Below, one piece after another: positions 1 to 7,370 of a DNA stretch of 64,000 bases (the first letter of the stretch is position 1; each line of letters opens with the position of its first letter). The stretch is from Flavobacterium difficile (GTDB lineage: Bacteria; Bacteroidota; Bacteroidia; Flavobacteriales; Flavobacteriaceae), in contig NZ_JAAJBT010000001.1 in the NCBI RefSeq assembly GCF_011392115.1, forward strand, positions 124,001 through 188,000, given 5' to 3'. The notes under the pieces were generated by a model. It was not told where the DNA came from. It saw nothing but the letters and a program-made list of their open reading frames with translations, and searched no databases. Made by a program: the position numbers and the translations under genes.

Positions 1-998
1 CCGCGAATTATCACTTTTTGATTAGCTCCTGGTTGACCGTTTGCAGAAGTAATATTTAAACCAGCTAGCTCTCCTTGAAGTGTATTTATAGTAGACGCGT
101 TAGGTCTGTTATCAAACTCTTTAAATCTGTTTTCATATCTCAAAAACCATGCTTGTAACAATGGCGCCACATTGTTTTGATTTGGATTGCCACTGGAAAG
201 GGTTAGTTTGACTTTTTTCCAATCAATTCCTGTGCTTTGCATAACTTTGGCTTTGTACATTAAGTTAATTGGCGAGTTGATATTTTCCGCACGTAAATCG
301 TAAAAGGGTTGCCAAGAAGCGGAGTTAGTAATATACGTCACATCTAAATTTACGATTCCAGCCACTTCATTCATCACCTGTAAAATTAATTTTCCTTTAG
401 ATGATTTATCTTCTTTTTGGGTATTGATCACCAATTTGTTATTTAAATCGGTAAGTGTTTTGTTCCATTTCGATTCTTTCTCTTCTAAAATAACAATGGC
501 ATTGTCTAATTCCGTTCTTTTGGCTTTATAATACTCGACTAGTTTCATTAATTCTGTTACATTTAGACCAGAATTGGCACCACCAACTGCTTTGTTTTGA
601 TCCAACATTTCTATAGTTTGTTGATGCGAATACTTGTCAATTTGTATTTTCTTAATTTCTTTTTGAACAAAAGCAATACTGTCACGAACGCGTTTAATGG
701 TCGGATTACTTTCGTCAATTTCATATTCTGAAATGTAATTTTGTGTAAACTGAGTAGATAAAACGGTAACACTACTTGGAGCGCCGATTTGAATGGTTCC
801 TTCGTTTAAGTAATCAGCCACGTTTTTTATAACGATTTCGCTAGTTCCAACGGGTAAATTAACGGATGTGGTTTGAAACAATTCGGCTCCAGAAAAATAT
901 ACAGTTGCCGCTTTAGTTTTTGCCGAAGTAAAAATCGGTTTTTGTGCTAGTGAAATAGCAGTTACCAATAAAGTTATGGTTAGAAGTAGTTTTTTCAT
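1..998 (-). CDS. Mucoidy inhibitor MuiA-like (DUF4140/DUF4139) envelope protein, partial: C-terminus beyond window
   Basis: The frame is open from an ATG at 998 to the window edge (332 full codons), so only the N-terminal part is present. Residues 1-19 look like a signal peptide (MKKLLLTITLLVTAISLAQ). Residues about 30-100 match the DUF4140-type start, with a 'VYFSGAELFQ' strand. Residues about 105-190 are Lys/Glu-rich and probably coiled coil. From about residue 220 the DUF4139 barrel begins, with the family hallmark 'SASWQPFYDLRAE'. At residues about 303-333 the reading changes to a stretch resembling a SusC-type TonB plug (LQGELAGL, then NGQPGANQKVIIRG). It starts 4 bp after the VWA gene stop, so it is the third gene of a minus-strand operon. 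The MuiA family has no established biochemical activity. Envelope location is inferred from the signal peptide. Confidence 0.8.
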   Translation of the reverse strand, partial: MKKLLLTITLLVTAISLAQKPIFTSAKTKAATVYFSGAELFQTTSVNLPVGTSEIVIKNVADYLNEGTIQIGAPSSVTVLSTQFTQNYISEYEIDESNPTIKRVRDSIAFVQKEIKKIQIDKYSHQQTIEMLDQNKAVGGANSGLNVTELMKLVEYYKAKRTELDNAIVILEEKESKWNKTLTDLNNKLVINTQKEDKSSKGKLILQVMNEVAGIVNLDVTYITNSASWQPFYDLRAENINSPINLMYKAKVMQSTGIDWKKVKLTLSSGNPNQNNVAPLLQAWFLRYENRFKEFDNRPNASTINTLQGELAGLNITSANGQPGANQKVIIR

Positions 999-1002
999 GT
1001 TT

Positions 1003-2145
1003 TTATTTTTTTTCTTGAGTATAATTTTTTGTTTTGGCTAACTCGATAATTGAATTGCTAATGGCGTTTCCTAAATCGTCTTTCGTATTTTCTTTTTTTG
1101 CTTCAGCGTCTATATACGCTTGACGTTGTTTGGCTAATTCGGAAATTTCTTTCTGAATGGTTTCTCTTTCTTTTGTTTTTTCAGCTACAATTGTTTTAAT
1201 TTCTGTTGCCGATTTCCCTTTTAATTCTTCGGGTAATTCTTCGGGTTTTATTTTCAAAAGCGCAGTTGAATCTGCTTTAACTCTATCCACTAAATCCCAA
1301 TTGGTATTGGTGTAAACGGCTTTTGATTTACTCACAGCTCTTTCTGTAATATTAGCTACAGAAATACTTTCTGCATTTTTATCTTGTACCGCTTGGTTCA
1401 TTTTTTTCATTTCTCCTTCTGCGCCGTATCCAATATATGTTGCATTAATTTTGATGTTCAATTCGTTTATTCTAACGTCGTAAGGTGTTACAATATATCT
1501 TATGGTTTCATTGCTATTGATGTTGAAATATTTTCCTTGTGCTACATCAGCGCCATCTTTCCATAATAATTGTATGCCATCATTTTGATTGCCACAGAAA
1601 ATCGTATGGATATAAATCCCTTTTTTTAAAGCCTCACTAATCGCTTCTTTATATTGAATTGGTCCTTGGTTGAAGCCTTCATTGCCACAGATATACACCA
1701 ATTTCATGTTGTTTTTTCCGTCGTCCCATTTTAATTCTTTAGTCGCATCGCTTATTACAGCGCCACAATATTCTGATCCACCATTTGTTCTTAAGGAAAA
1801 TAATTTTTCAGAAATTAAATCTAAATCTGTTGTTAAAGGTGCAACTTGTCGGATGTAGTTTTTTTCTGCTGCAATTCCGTCGTTGCCATATTCGTACAAA
1901 GCAATTTCAATGGTTGGCGTTTTACCAGAATATTTTAAAGTTGTAAGAGTGTTCACAATATTCCACAATCGCGATTTGGCTTGTTCAATTAAACCATCCA
2001 TACTACCTGATGTGTCAAGTAAAATAGCGACCTGAATTTTTGTGTTTTCTTCAATTTTTGAAGCTTTAGTTGCTGCAACACTATTAAAGCTCATTAGGCT
2101 AAAAGTTGTCAATAACAGACAAATGTTTAAAAATATTTTTTTCAT
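1003..2145 (-). CDS. Exported von Willebrand factor A (VWA) domain protein
   Basis: About 380 aa. Residues 1-24 form a signal peptide. A VWA domain follows at about residues 38-215, opening with the MIDAS motif DTSGSMDG (DxSxS), so metal-dependent binding is plausible. The C-terminal third is Lys/Glu-rich and predicted helical or coiled (EIKTIVAEKTKERETIQKEI). I chose the ATG at 2145 because it starts a normal MKK signal peptide. An in-frame ATG at 2154 adds MVL and lies only 7 bp after the upstream stop. The gene sits between the Cys-rich protein gene (2162-2920) and the MuiA-like gene (starts 998), almost without gaps, so co-transcription is likely. The function is unknown. VWA proteins usually mediate protein contacts, and here they may link to the MuiA-like partner. 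Confidence 0.8.
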   Translation of the reverse strand: MKKIFLNICLLLTTFSLMSFNSVAATKASKIEENTKIQVAILLDTSGSMDGLIEQAKSRLWNIVNTLTTLKYSGKTPTIEIALYEYGNDGIAAEKNYIRQVAPLTTDLDLISEKLFSLRTNGGSEYCGAVISDATKELKWDDGKNNMKLVYICGNEGFNQGPIQYKEAISEALKKGIYIHTIFCGNQNDGIQLLWKDGADVAQGKYFNINSNETIRYIVTPYDVRINELNIKINATYIGYGAEGEMKKMNQAVQDKNAESISVANITERAVSKSKAVYTNTNWDLVDRVKADSTALLKIKPEELPEELKGKSATEIKTIVAEKTKERETIQKEISELAKQRQAYIDAEAKKENTKDDLGNAISNSIIELAKTKNYTQEKK

Positions 2146-2161
2146 AAGTACCATTTTAAAA

Positions 2162-2920
2162 TTAGGAATTGTTTTTTTTATGTGTTTGATTAATAATACC
2201 TAAACCGCCCATAATCATATAATTTTGTAATTCTTTTTCTGGATTGATGTAGATGTTTAGAGCTAAGGTGTTGTTTTTGATGTTTTTTAAATCAATTTGA
2301 AACGTATTGGTATAGTTTTTGGAATCTGTACTAATGCTAACACTTATTTCTTTAGTGTTTTCATTCAGTAAAACAGGAACTTCAAATTCTCCTGTTTTTG
2401 GATTAATTTTCATGTTTTTCGAAGCTCCATTGATGAAGATAGTTAAGTTTGGATATAATTTTTCAGAAATTGGTTTTTTGGTTTTATGATCTAAAAGTTT
2501 TCCTTTAATGTTAAATGATAAGATTTTTATCGTTTGTTCTTTATATGCTATTTTGCCAACTTTAAAACCTTGATTACTTTTTGCATCTACTTCCGTTTTT
2601 GCAGGTTCTTTTTCTTGAGCAACTACATTTGTAGTCAACAAAACAGAAGCAGCAATGGCAGTTGTATATTTTAATGTCTTTAATTTTGAAGTTTCGTTAT
2701 GTTCGAAAACCTGTTCTAATTGAGAGGTTTTTAAACGTGCACAAATAGAAGTGTCTTTGGAATTCGCTAAAATTTTGGCAATTTCAGAATTTGTTTTGTA
2801 ACTTAAATCGATGACATTTTTTGCACATGATTTACAAAATGAACCATTTGTATTGGGAGTCATTTCGCTAAATTTGGCAGTGCATGGGTTTTGTATTTCT
2901 AAAGAAAATTGTTTTTTCAT
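2162..2920 (-). CDS. Bacteroidota membrane-anchored protein with N-terminal Cys-rich (CxxC) motif
   Basis: 252 aa. The N-terminus has a pattern I recognise from many Bacteroidota proteins: 'NPCTAKFSEM', then 'GSFCKSCAKNVIDLS' (Cys13, Cys29, Cys32), which may bind metal. One hydrophobic segment at about residues 84-101 (TAIAASVLLTTNVVAQ) probably anchors it in the inner membrane with the Cys region in the cytoplasm. Residues about 130-240 form a beta-rich domain with a carboxypeptidase-regulatory-like feel (ILSFNIKGKLLDHKTKKPIS). There is no catalytic motif. It is the first gene of the operon with the VWA and MuiA-like genes. Its function is unknown, and the location and metal binding are inferences. 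Confidence 0.65.
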   Translation of the reverse strand: MKKQFSLEIQNPCTAKFSEMTPNTNGSFCKSCAKNVIDLSYKTNSEIAKILANSKDTSICARLKTSQLEQVFEHNETSKLKTLKYTTAIAASVLLTTNVVAQEKEPAKTEVDAKSNQGFKVGKIAYKEQTIKILSFNIKGKLLDHKTKKPISEKLYPNLTIFINGASKNMKINPKTGEFEVPVLLNENTKEISVSISTDSKNYTNTFQIDLKNIKNNTLALNIYINPEKELQNYMIMGGLGIINQTHKKNNS

Positions 2921-3010
2921 AATTACTTTTTTTAAGTTGAAACAGCCATCGTATATATGTCATATTTATATAGATGATGTAATTATGAAAAAGGTTGGAA
3001 AGGTTGGGAT

Positions 3011-3526
3011 TTATTTTTCTAAGTTTTCAATAAACTGCTCAATTTCAAGTTTTTGACGGGAATATTTTTTTTGTAATTCACCATCTTTTTCCATTCGGTT
3101 GTAATATTCGAGAGCTTTGTTTGCAAAAAATTTTCTCTGAAATTTAGAAGCATTTGGTACTTTTGGAAAGATTTCATGGAAACACATTTCGTAATAGGCT
3201 TGCCATTCTCGTTCGTTTCGGTCTAGAATTTTATATTCGGCAGATTTCTGAATTACATGAACCATTTCGTGTGCCAAAAGATTAATGATTAATTCAAATG
3301 GAAATTCGAATGTATTTTCTGGAATTCTAATAATTTGAGAATCACCAATTTCACCTTCAGCAGTGAACAAAATGAAATTAGGCTCGGCTTTTTCTCTGAA
3401 TTCGATGCCTTTAAAGTTGGGATGTTTGATGTCGAACTCTTCTAATAGAAATAAAGCGGCAGCTTCTGTTTGTCCTAATTCGTGATAAGATTGAAGAATT
3501 TGAACTATTTCTGCTTTGGTTTTCAT
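3011..3526 (-). CDS. Putative zincin-type metalloprotease-like protein (HExxH)
   Basis: 171 aa, with no signal peptide, so probably cytoplasmic. A hydrophobic helix carries HEMVH at residues 86-90 (LLAHEMVHVIQ), the classic zinc-binding HExxH of zincins. Glu105, Glu107 and Glu113 downstream could supply a third ligand. The C-terminal half is charged and helical. I do not recognise a named family. Similar stand-alone proteins in Bacteroidota are usually left as hypothetical. It is separated from the 2920 gene by 90 bp and has its own start near 3526 (ATG, MKTKAEIVQ). Proteolytic activity is inferred from the motif only. Confidence 0.6.
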   Translation of the reverse strand: MKTKAEIVQILQSYHELGQTEAAALFLLEEFDIKHPNFKGIEFREKAEPNFILFTAEGEIGDSQIIRIPENTFEFPFELIINLLAHEMVHVIQKSAEYKILDRNEREWQAYYEMCFHEIFPKVPNASKFQRKFFANKALEYYNRMEKDGELQKKYSRQKLEIEQFIENLEK

Positions 3527-3720
3527 TTTTATTGATAAAAAAATAATTTTTCAGATAATTAATAATTACAAAATGTCATATTGTTTAAATTATATTCAAA
3601 AAAAACAACCTAAAAAATAGATGTTAAATTAAAAAATGTTAAATTAATAATTTATTAATAAAAAAATTATTACTCAAAAAGATATTTTTTTTAAATTTGA
3701 AACAAATAAAAACTAATTAT
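3527..3720. other. AT-rich divergent intergenic region
   Basis: About 190 bp of almost pure A/T between a minus-strand gene and a plus-strand gene. The only site I can support is the -7 promoter box at 3692-3699. No ORF or clear hairpin is visible. Confidence 0.5.
3692..3699 (+). promoter_or_regulatory. Promoter -7 box TAAATTTG
   Basis: Exact match to the Bacteroidota TANNTTTG box, 21 bp before the ATG at 3721. The TTG inside it would be a false in-frame start codon, which supports starting the gene at 3721. I see no clear -33 box. Confidence 0.55.
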
Positions 3721-4194
3721 ATGAAAAAAAAAATTATTTATTTGATTCTGCTTTTTAGCAGTATCGGTTTCGCACAAAAAGATATTGTTTTTTCGGGAGG
3801 TAATGGTTCCGGTCCTGGTGGATCAGTGAGTTTTACTTTTGGACAAATTGCTGTAACTGAAATTTCAGGGACTAATGGAAAAATGTCACAAGGGGTTCAG
3901 CAGCCAATTGAAATTTACACCTTATCTAGTGAACAATTTATGTTGGATTATCAGATTGGTTTATTTCCAAATCCAGCAATTCATTCAATTACTTTAACAT
4001 TAGACAAATACGAGGAATTAAATCAAATTACTTATTTAATGTTTGATGTTACTGGTAAGTTAGTAAGAAATGGAAAACTTACTAATAATGAAACTATTAT
4101 TAATGTGTCTGACTTAGCTTCTGCAACTTATTTTTTAAATATGTTAGATGGTGGGAAGTTAATTAAAACTTTTAAAATAATCAAAAACAACTAA
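3721..4194 (+). CDS. Small exported protein with T9SS type A sorting domain
   Basis: 157 aa from the ATG at 3721. Residues 1-18 are a signal peptide (LFSSIGFAQ). The short mature part (about 19-60) is Gly/Ser-rich (SGGNGSGPGGSVSF, then TFGQIAVTEISGTNG and QGVQQPIEIY). This recurrent Bacteroidota module is often found alone in front of a sorting domain. Residues about 80-157 are a T9SS C-terminal domain: 'LFPNPA' start, 'YLMFDVTGKLV', 'DLASATYFLNMLDGGK' and a final 'TFKIIKN'. The protein should be exported by Sec, secreted by T9SS and attached to the cell surface. Its neighbour starts 12 bp downstream, so they form an operon. There is no enzymatic domain, and its role is unknown. Confidence 0.8.
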   Translation: MKKKIIYLILLFSSIGFAQKDIVFSGGNGSGPGGSVSFTFGQIAVTEISGTNGKMSQGVQQPIEIYTLSSEQFMLDYQIGLFPNPAIHSITLTLDKYEELNQITYLMFDVTGKLVRNGKLTNNETIINVSDLASATYFLNMLDGGKLIKTFKIIKNN

Positions 4195-4206
4195 ATTAAA
4201 ACTATT

Positions 4207-5925
4207 ATGAAAAAAAGCAAAAATTTATTTTTAATACTTCTTTTAATTGGATTTGTCTCATTTGGACAAGCTCCACAAGGTTTTTCATACCAAGCAGTCA
4301 TAAGAAACGCGTCAGATGCAATTGTAGCAAATGCTTCAGTTGGTATGCGAATAAGTGTTTTACAAGGTTCAGTATCAGGTTCGGCAGTTTATGTTGAAAC
4401 TCATGTTAGTAATACAAATGGAAATGGGTTGTTGACACTAAATGTAGGTGGAGGATCTGTGGTTTCGGGTTCTTTGGCAACTTTAGATTGGACAGCGGGG
4501 CCTTATTTCATTAAAACAGAAACTGATCCTACAGGAGGCACATCATACAGTATTACAGGTACAGCGCAAATTTTGAGTGTTCCTTATGCTTTATATGCTG
4601 TAAAAGCAGGGTCTTCAGCAGCTGCAGGTACAGATACTCAAATAACTTTTAATAATTCAGGTGTAGCTTCAGGTAGCGTTAATAATACTTGGGATAATGT
4701 AACGAACACGCATACTGTTGTTGGTACTTCTGTAACTACAAACGAACGTGTCTCTTCTTTGGCTGGATTAGGAACTCGTGTCGTTTTAACTGATGCTTCT
4801 GGAAATTTAACTGTATCAGGTGCTACAGGTGCTACAGGAACTGGTAATACCAACTATCACACTAAATTTGTTAATGGACCGGCTGGTGTTATAGGTAACT
4901 CGATGATTCAAGATAATGGAACTTCAGTAAGTATCAACTATCCTGTTCAATCGAATTCTCAATTATTTGTATATCGTCAACAATTGACAGCAAACGGGGA
5001 TGGTCAGTCAACTATATACGGATATCGTGATCGAAATAATCAAAATGTGGGAGCTAGCTATGGACAAAATGGAAGTAATACAGGACTAACAGGTATGTCA
5101 TTTTGGGGCGATGATTATTCATTTGGTGTAGGAGGATGGAATTATAATGACTTTTCTCGTACAGGAGGAGTAGTTGGTGGAGAAATTTATGGTAATTATT
5201 GGGGGTCTTTAGGATACAAAGCTGCTAGTACTGTTACTTATGGAGTATATGGTTCTAATGCTTTTAACAGTGGAACTGGGCGATTAGCAAATAATTTAAC
5301 TCAAGGAGTTGGAGGTGGATTTTTTGGTATGATTGGTTCTATGACTAAAGGAAATGTTATTGGTCAAATTAATGCAGGAGATTTATTTTCTTCATACAAT
5401 TCTGGAAATGTTTATACTCTAGGTAAAAATATCGAATTGGTTGAAAATGTGGATCAAACTAAAACGGCTGTTTATTCAGTAACTAGTACAGAATCAACAA
5501 TATATGCTAAAGGGAAGGCGCAGTTAGTGAATGGTGAAGTTTATATTGCATTCAATGATTCATATAAAAAATTATTGGGTGAAGAACCAGAAGTTACGGT
5601 TTCACCAAAAGGAAATTGTAATGGAATATATATCGCTTCAATAGATAAAAATGGATTTACTGTAAAAGAATTGAATAATGGAAATAGTGATGTAGCAATT
5701 TCATGGATATCAGTAGGGAATAGAATTGATAGTCGTTTAGATGCTGCAACAAAAATGGTTGAGGATAAAAATTTCGACAAAAATATTCAACAAGTATTAT
5801 TTAATGACGGATCAAATTTACAAAGTAAAGGAACAGGAATTTGGTGGAATGGAAATAGCATTCAGTTTGGAACTATGCCAGAGAGTTTATCTAAAGTAGT
5901 GCGAACAAGTAAAGAAGTTAAGTAA
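4207..5925 (+). CDS. Large exported protein with Bacteroidota 'QGFSYQAV' N-terminal domain
   Basis: 572 aa. Signal peptide at residues 1-20 (LLIGFVSFGQ). Residues about 21-140 match a very common Bacteroidota exported module: starts 'APQGFSYQAVIRNASDA', has 'VYVETHVSNTNGNGL', and ends 'ILSVPYALYAVKAG'. The middle (about 150-430) is Gly/Ser/Thr/Asn-rich with 'GATGATGTG' and many 'YG' and 'GGxxG' elements, as in repetitive surface or tail-fibre-like proteins. The C-terminal 150 residues form a mixed domain (YIAFNDSYKKLLGEEPEVTVSPKG is cut in the middle here by a Gly turn). It lacks a T9SS sorting domain, although its partner at 3721 has one. A surface or extracellular role is inferred. Confidence 0.7.
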   Translation: MKKSKNLFLILLLIGFVSFGQAPQGFSYQAVIRNASDAIVANASVGMRISVLQGSVSGSAVYVETHVSNTNGNGLLTLNVGGGSVVSGSLATLDWTAGPYFIKTETDPTGGTSYSITGTAQILSVPYALYAVKAGSSAAAGTDTQITFNNSGVASGSVNNTWDNVTNTHTVVGTSVTTNERVSSLAGLGTRVVLTDASGNLTVSGATGATGTGNTNYHTKFVNGPAGVIGNSMIQDNGTSVSINYPVQSNSQLFVYRQQLTANGDGQSTIYGYRDRNNQNVGASYGQNGSNTGLTGMSFWGDDYSFGVGGWNYNDFSRTGGVVGGEIYGNYWGSLGYKAASTVTYGVYGSNAFNSGTGRLANNLTQGVGGGFFGMIGSMTKGNVIGQINAGDLFSSYNSGNVYTLGKNIELVENVDQTKTAVYSVTSTESTIYAKGKAQLVNGEVYIAFNDSYKKLLGEEPEVTVSPKGNCNGIYIASIDKNGFTVKELNNGNSDVAISWISVGNRIDSRLDAATKMVEDKNFDKNIQQVLFNDGSNLQSKGTGIWWNGNSIQFGTMPESLSKVVRTSKEVK

Positions 5926-5945
5926 TAATCATTTATTTTATAGAC

Positions 5946-5980
5946 AAAAGGAGAGTAACTATTAGTTAGTCTCCTTTTTA
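5946..5980. terminator. Bidirectional intrinsic terminator
   Basis: Stem AAAAGGAGA (5946-5954) pairs with TCTCCTTTT (5970-5978). An inner AACT/AGTT pair extends it. A- and T-runs on the two sides let it serve both the plus-strand gene ending at 5925 and radA ending at 5983. Confidence 0.85.
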
Positions 5981-5982
5981 TT

Positions 5983-7344
5983 TTACCCAAACAATTGTTC
6001 CACTAAATCTTCAATTTTGCTTACCATTCGTACATCAATTTTAAAATCTTTTGGATTGATTTTATTGTGTTTCGATACGAAAATGGTTGAAAAACCTAAT
6101 TTTTCTGCTTCATGAATGCGTTGTTCGACTTTATTCACTGGACGTATTTCGCCAGTTAAACCTACTTCGCCAGCAAAACAAAAATCTTTATCAATCGTAA
6201 TGTCTTCGTTAGAGGATAAAATGGCTGCTACAACCGCTAAGTCAATCGCAGGATCATCAACATTGATTCCGCCAGTGATATTTAAAAATACATCTTTCGC
6301 ACCTAAACGGAAGCCTGCGCGTTTTTCTAAAACGGCTAAAATCATGTTCAATCTTTTCAGATTATAACCCGTAGTACTGCGTTGAGGTGTACCATAAACG
6401 GCTGTAGAAACAAGGGCCTGAATTTCTATCATTAACGGTCGCATGCCTTCTATTGTAGTAGCAATTGCGGTTCCAGATAAATAATTGTCTTTATTAGAAA
6501 TTAATATTTCAGACGGGTTTGAAACTTCTCTTAATCCGTTGCCTAACATTTCATAAATACCTAATTCGGCTGTAGAACCAAATCGGTTTTTTAACGCTCT
6601 TAAAATTCTGTATACATGATTTCGGTCGCCTTCAAATTGTAAAACGGTATCGACCATATGTTCTAAAATTTTCGGACCTGCAATAGTTCCGTCTTTGGTA
6701 ATATGACCAATTAGAATTACAGGAACATTGGTTTCTTTAGCGAATTTTATCAGTTCGGCAGTACATTCTCTAATTTGAGAAATACTTCCTGCTGAAGATT
6801 CTATGTATTCGGTATGTAAGGTCTGAATCGAATCAATAATTACCACTTCTGGCTCAATTTCTTCAATTTGACGAAAAATATTTTGAGTTTTGGTTTCGGT
6901 TAAAATGAAACAATTATCCGTTTGACCCGTAATTCTTTCGGCACGCATTTTTATTTGTTTCTGACTTTCTTCTCCAGAAACATATAACGTTTTATAAGGT
7001 AATTTTAATGAAATTTGTAATAAAAGCGTACTTTTTCCAATACCAGGTTCGCCACCTAAAAGTGTTAAAGAACCTGGAACTAAACCACCACCTAATACGC
7101 GGTTTAATTCGCCATCAGTGGTGTTCATTCTTACTTCCTCTGATGTCGAAATTTCATTAATTTTCAAAGGTTTGGCCACTTTTTTTGCTTCAGATGAAGC
7201 GCTTCGCCAGGCTTGTTTTTCTTCTTTTTGAATAATTTCTTCTACAATGGTATTCCACTGTTTACAAGAAGTACATTGTCCTAACCATTTTGCATAGTTA
7301 GTGCCACAACTTTGACAAAAGAAAGAAGTTTTTAGTTTAGCCAT
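5983..7344 (-). CDS. radA: DNA repair protein RadA
   Basis: 453 aa, the usual length for RadA. It has an N-terminal C4 zinc finger (Cys10, Cys13, Cys24, Cys27). The RecA-like ATPase core has Walker A GGEPGIGKST (Lys104) and Walker B-like 'EVVIIDSIQT'. The RadA-specific KNRFG motif is at residues 252-256. A Lon-protease-like C-terminal domain spans about 290-450 (GGINVDDPAIDLAVVAAI). RadA is a DnaB-like branch-migration helicase used in recombinational repair, acting in the cytoplasm. It is last in the panC-panD-flippase-esterase-radA minus-strand run, 26 bp after the esterase-like gene. Confidence 0.97.
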   Translation of the reverse strand: MAKLKTSFFCQSCGTNYAKWLGQCTSCKQWNTIVEEIIQKEEKQAWRSASSEAKKVAKPLKINEISTSEEVRMNTTDGELNRVLGGGLVPGSLTLLGGEPGIGKSTLLLQISLKLPYKTLYVSGEESQKQIKMRAERITGQTDNCFILTETKTQNIFRQIEEIEPEVVIIDSIQTLHTEYIESSAGSISQIRECTAELIKFAKETNVPVILIGHITKDGTIAGPKILEHMVDTVLQFEGDRNHVYRILRALKNRFGSTAELGIYEMLGNGLREVSNPSEILISNKDNYLSGTAIATTIEGMRPLMIEIQALVSTAVYGTPQRSTTGYNLKRLNMILAVLEKRAGFRLGAKDVFLNITGGINVDDPAIDLAVVAAILSSNEDITIDKDFCFAGEVGLTGEIRPVNKVEQRIHEAEKLGFSTIFVSKHNKINPKDFKIDVRMVSKIEDLVEQLFG

Positions 7345-7370
7345 TTATTTTTGTTGGATTAATTTGAGGG

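Noticed and set aside
1384..1858. Plus-strand ORFs opposite the VWA gene
   Set aside because: They lie wholly inside the VWA gene on the other strand, have no start signals, and read as low-quality sequence.
3697..3720. TTG start giving a longer T9SS protein
   Set aside because: The TTG is part of the -7 promoter box, and the ATG at 3721 begins a normal signal peptide.
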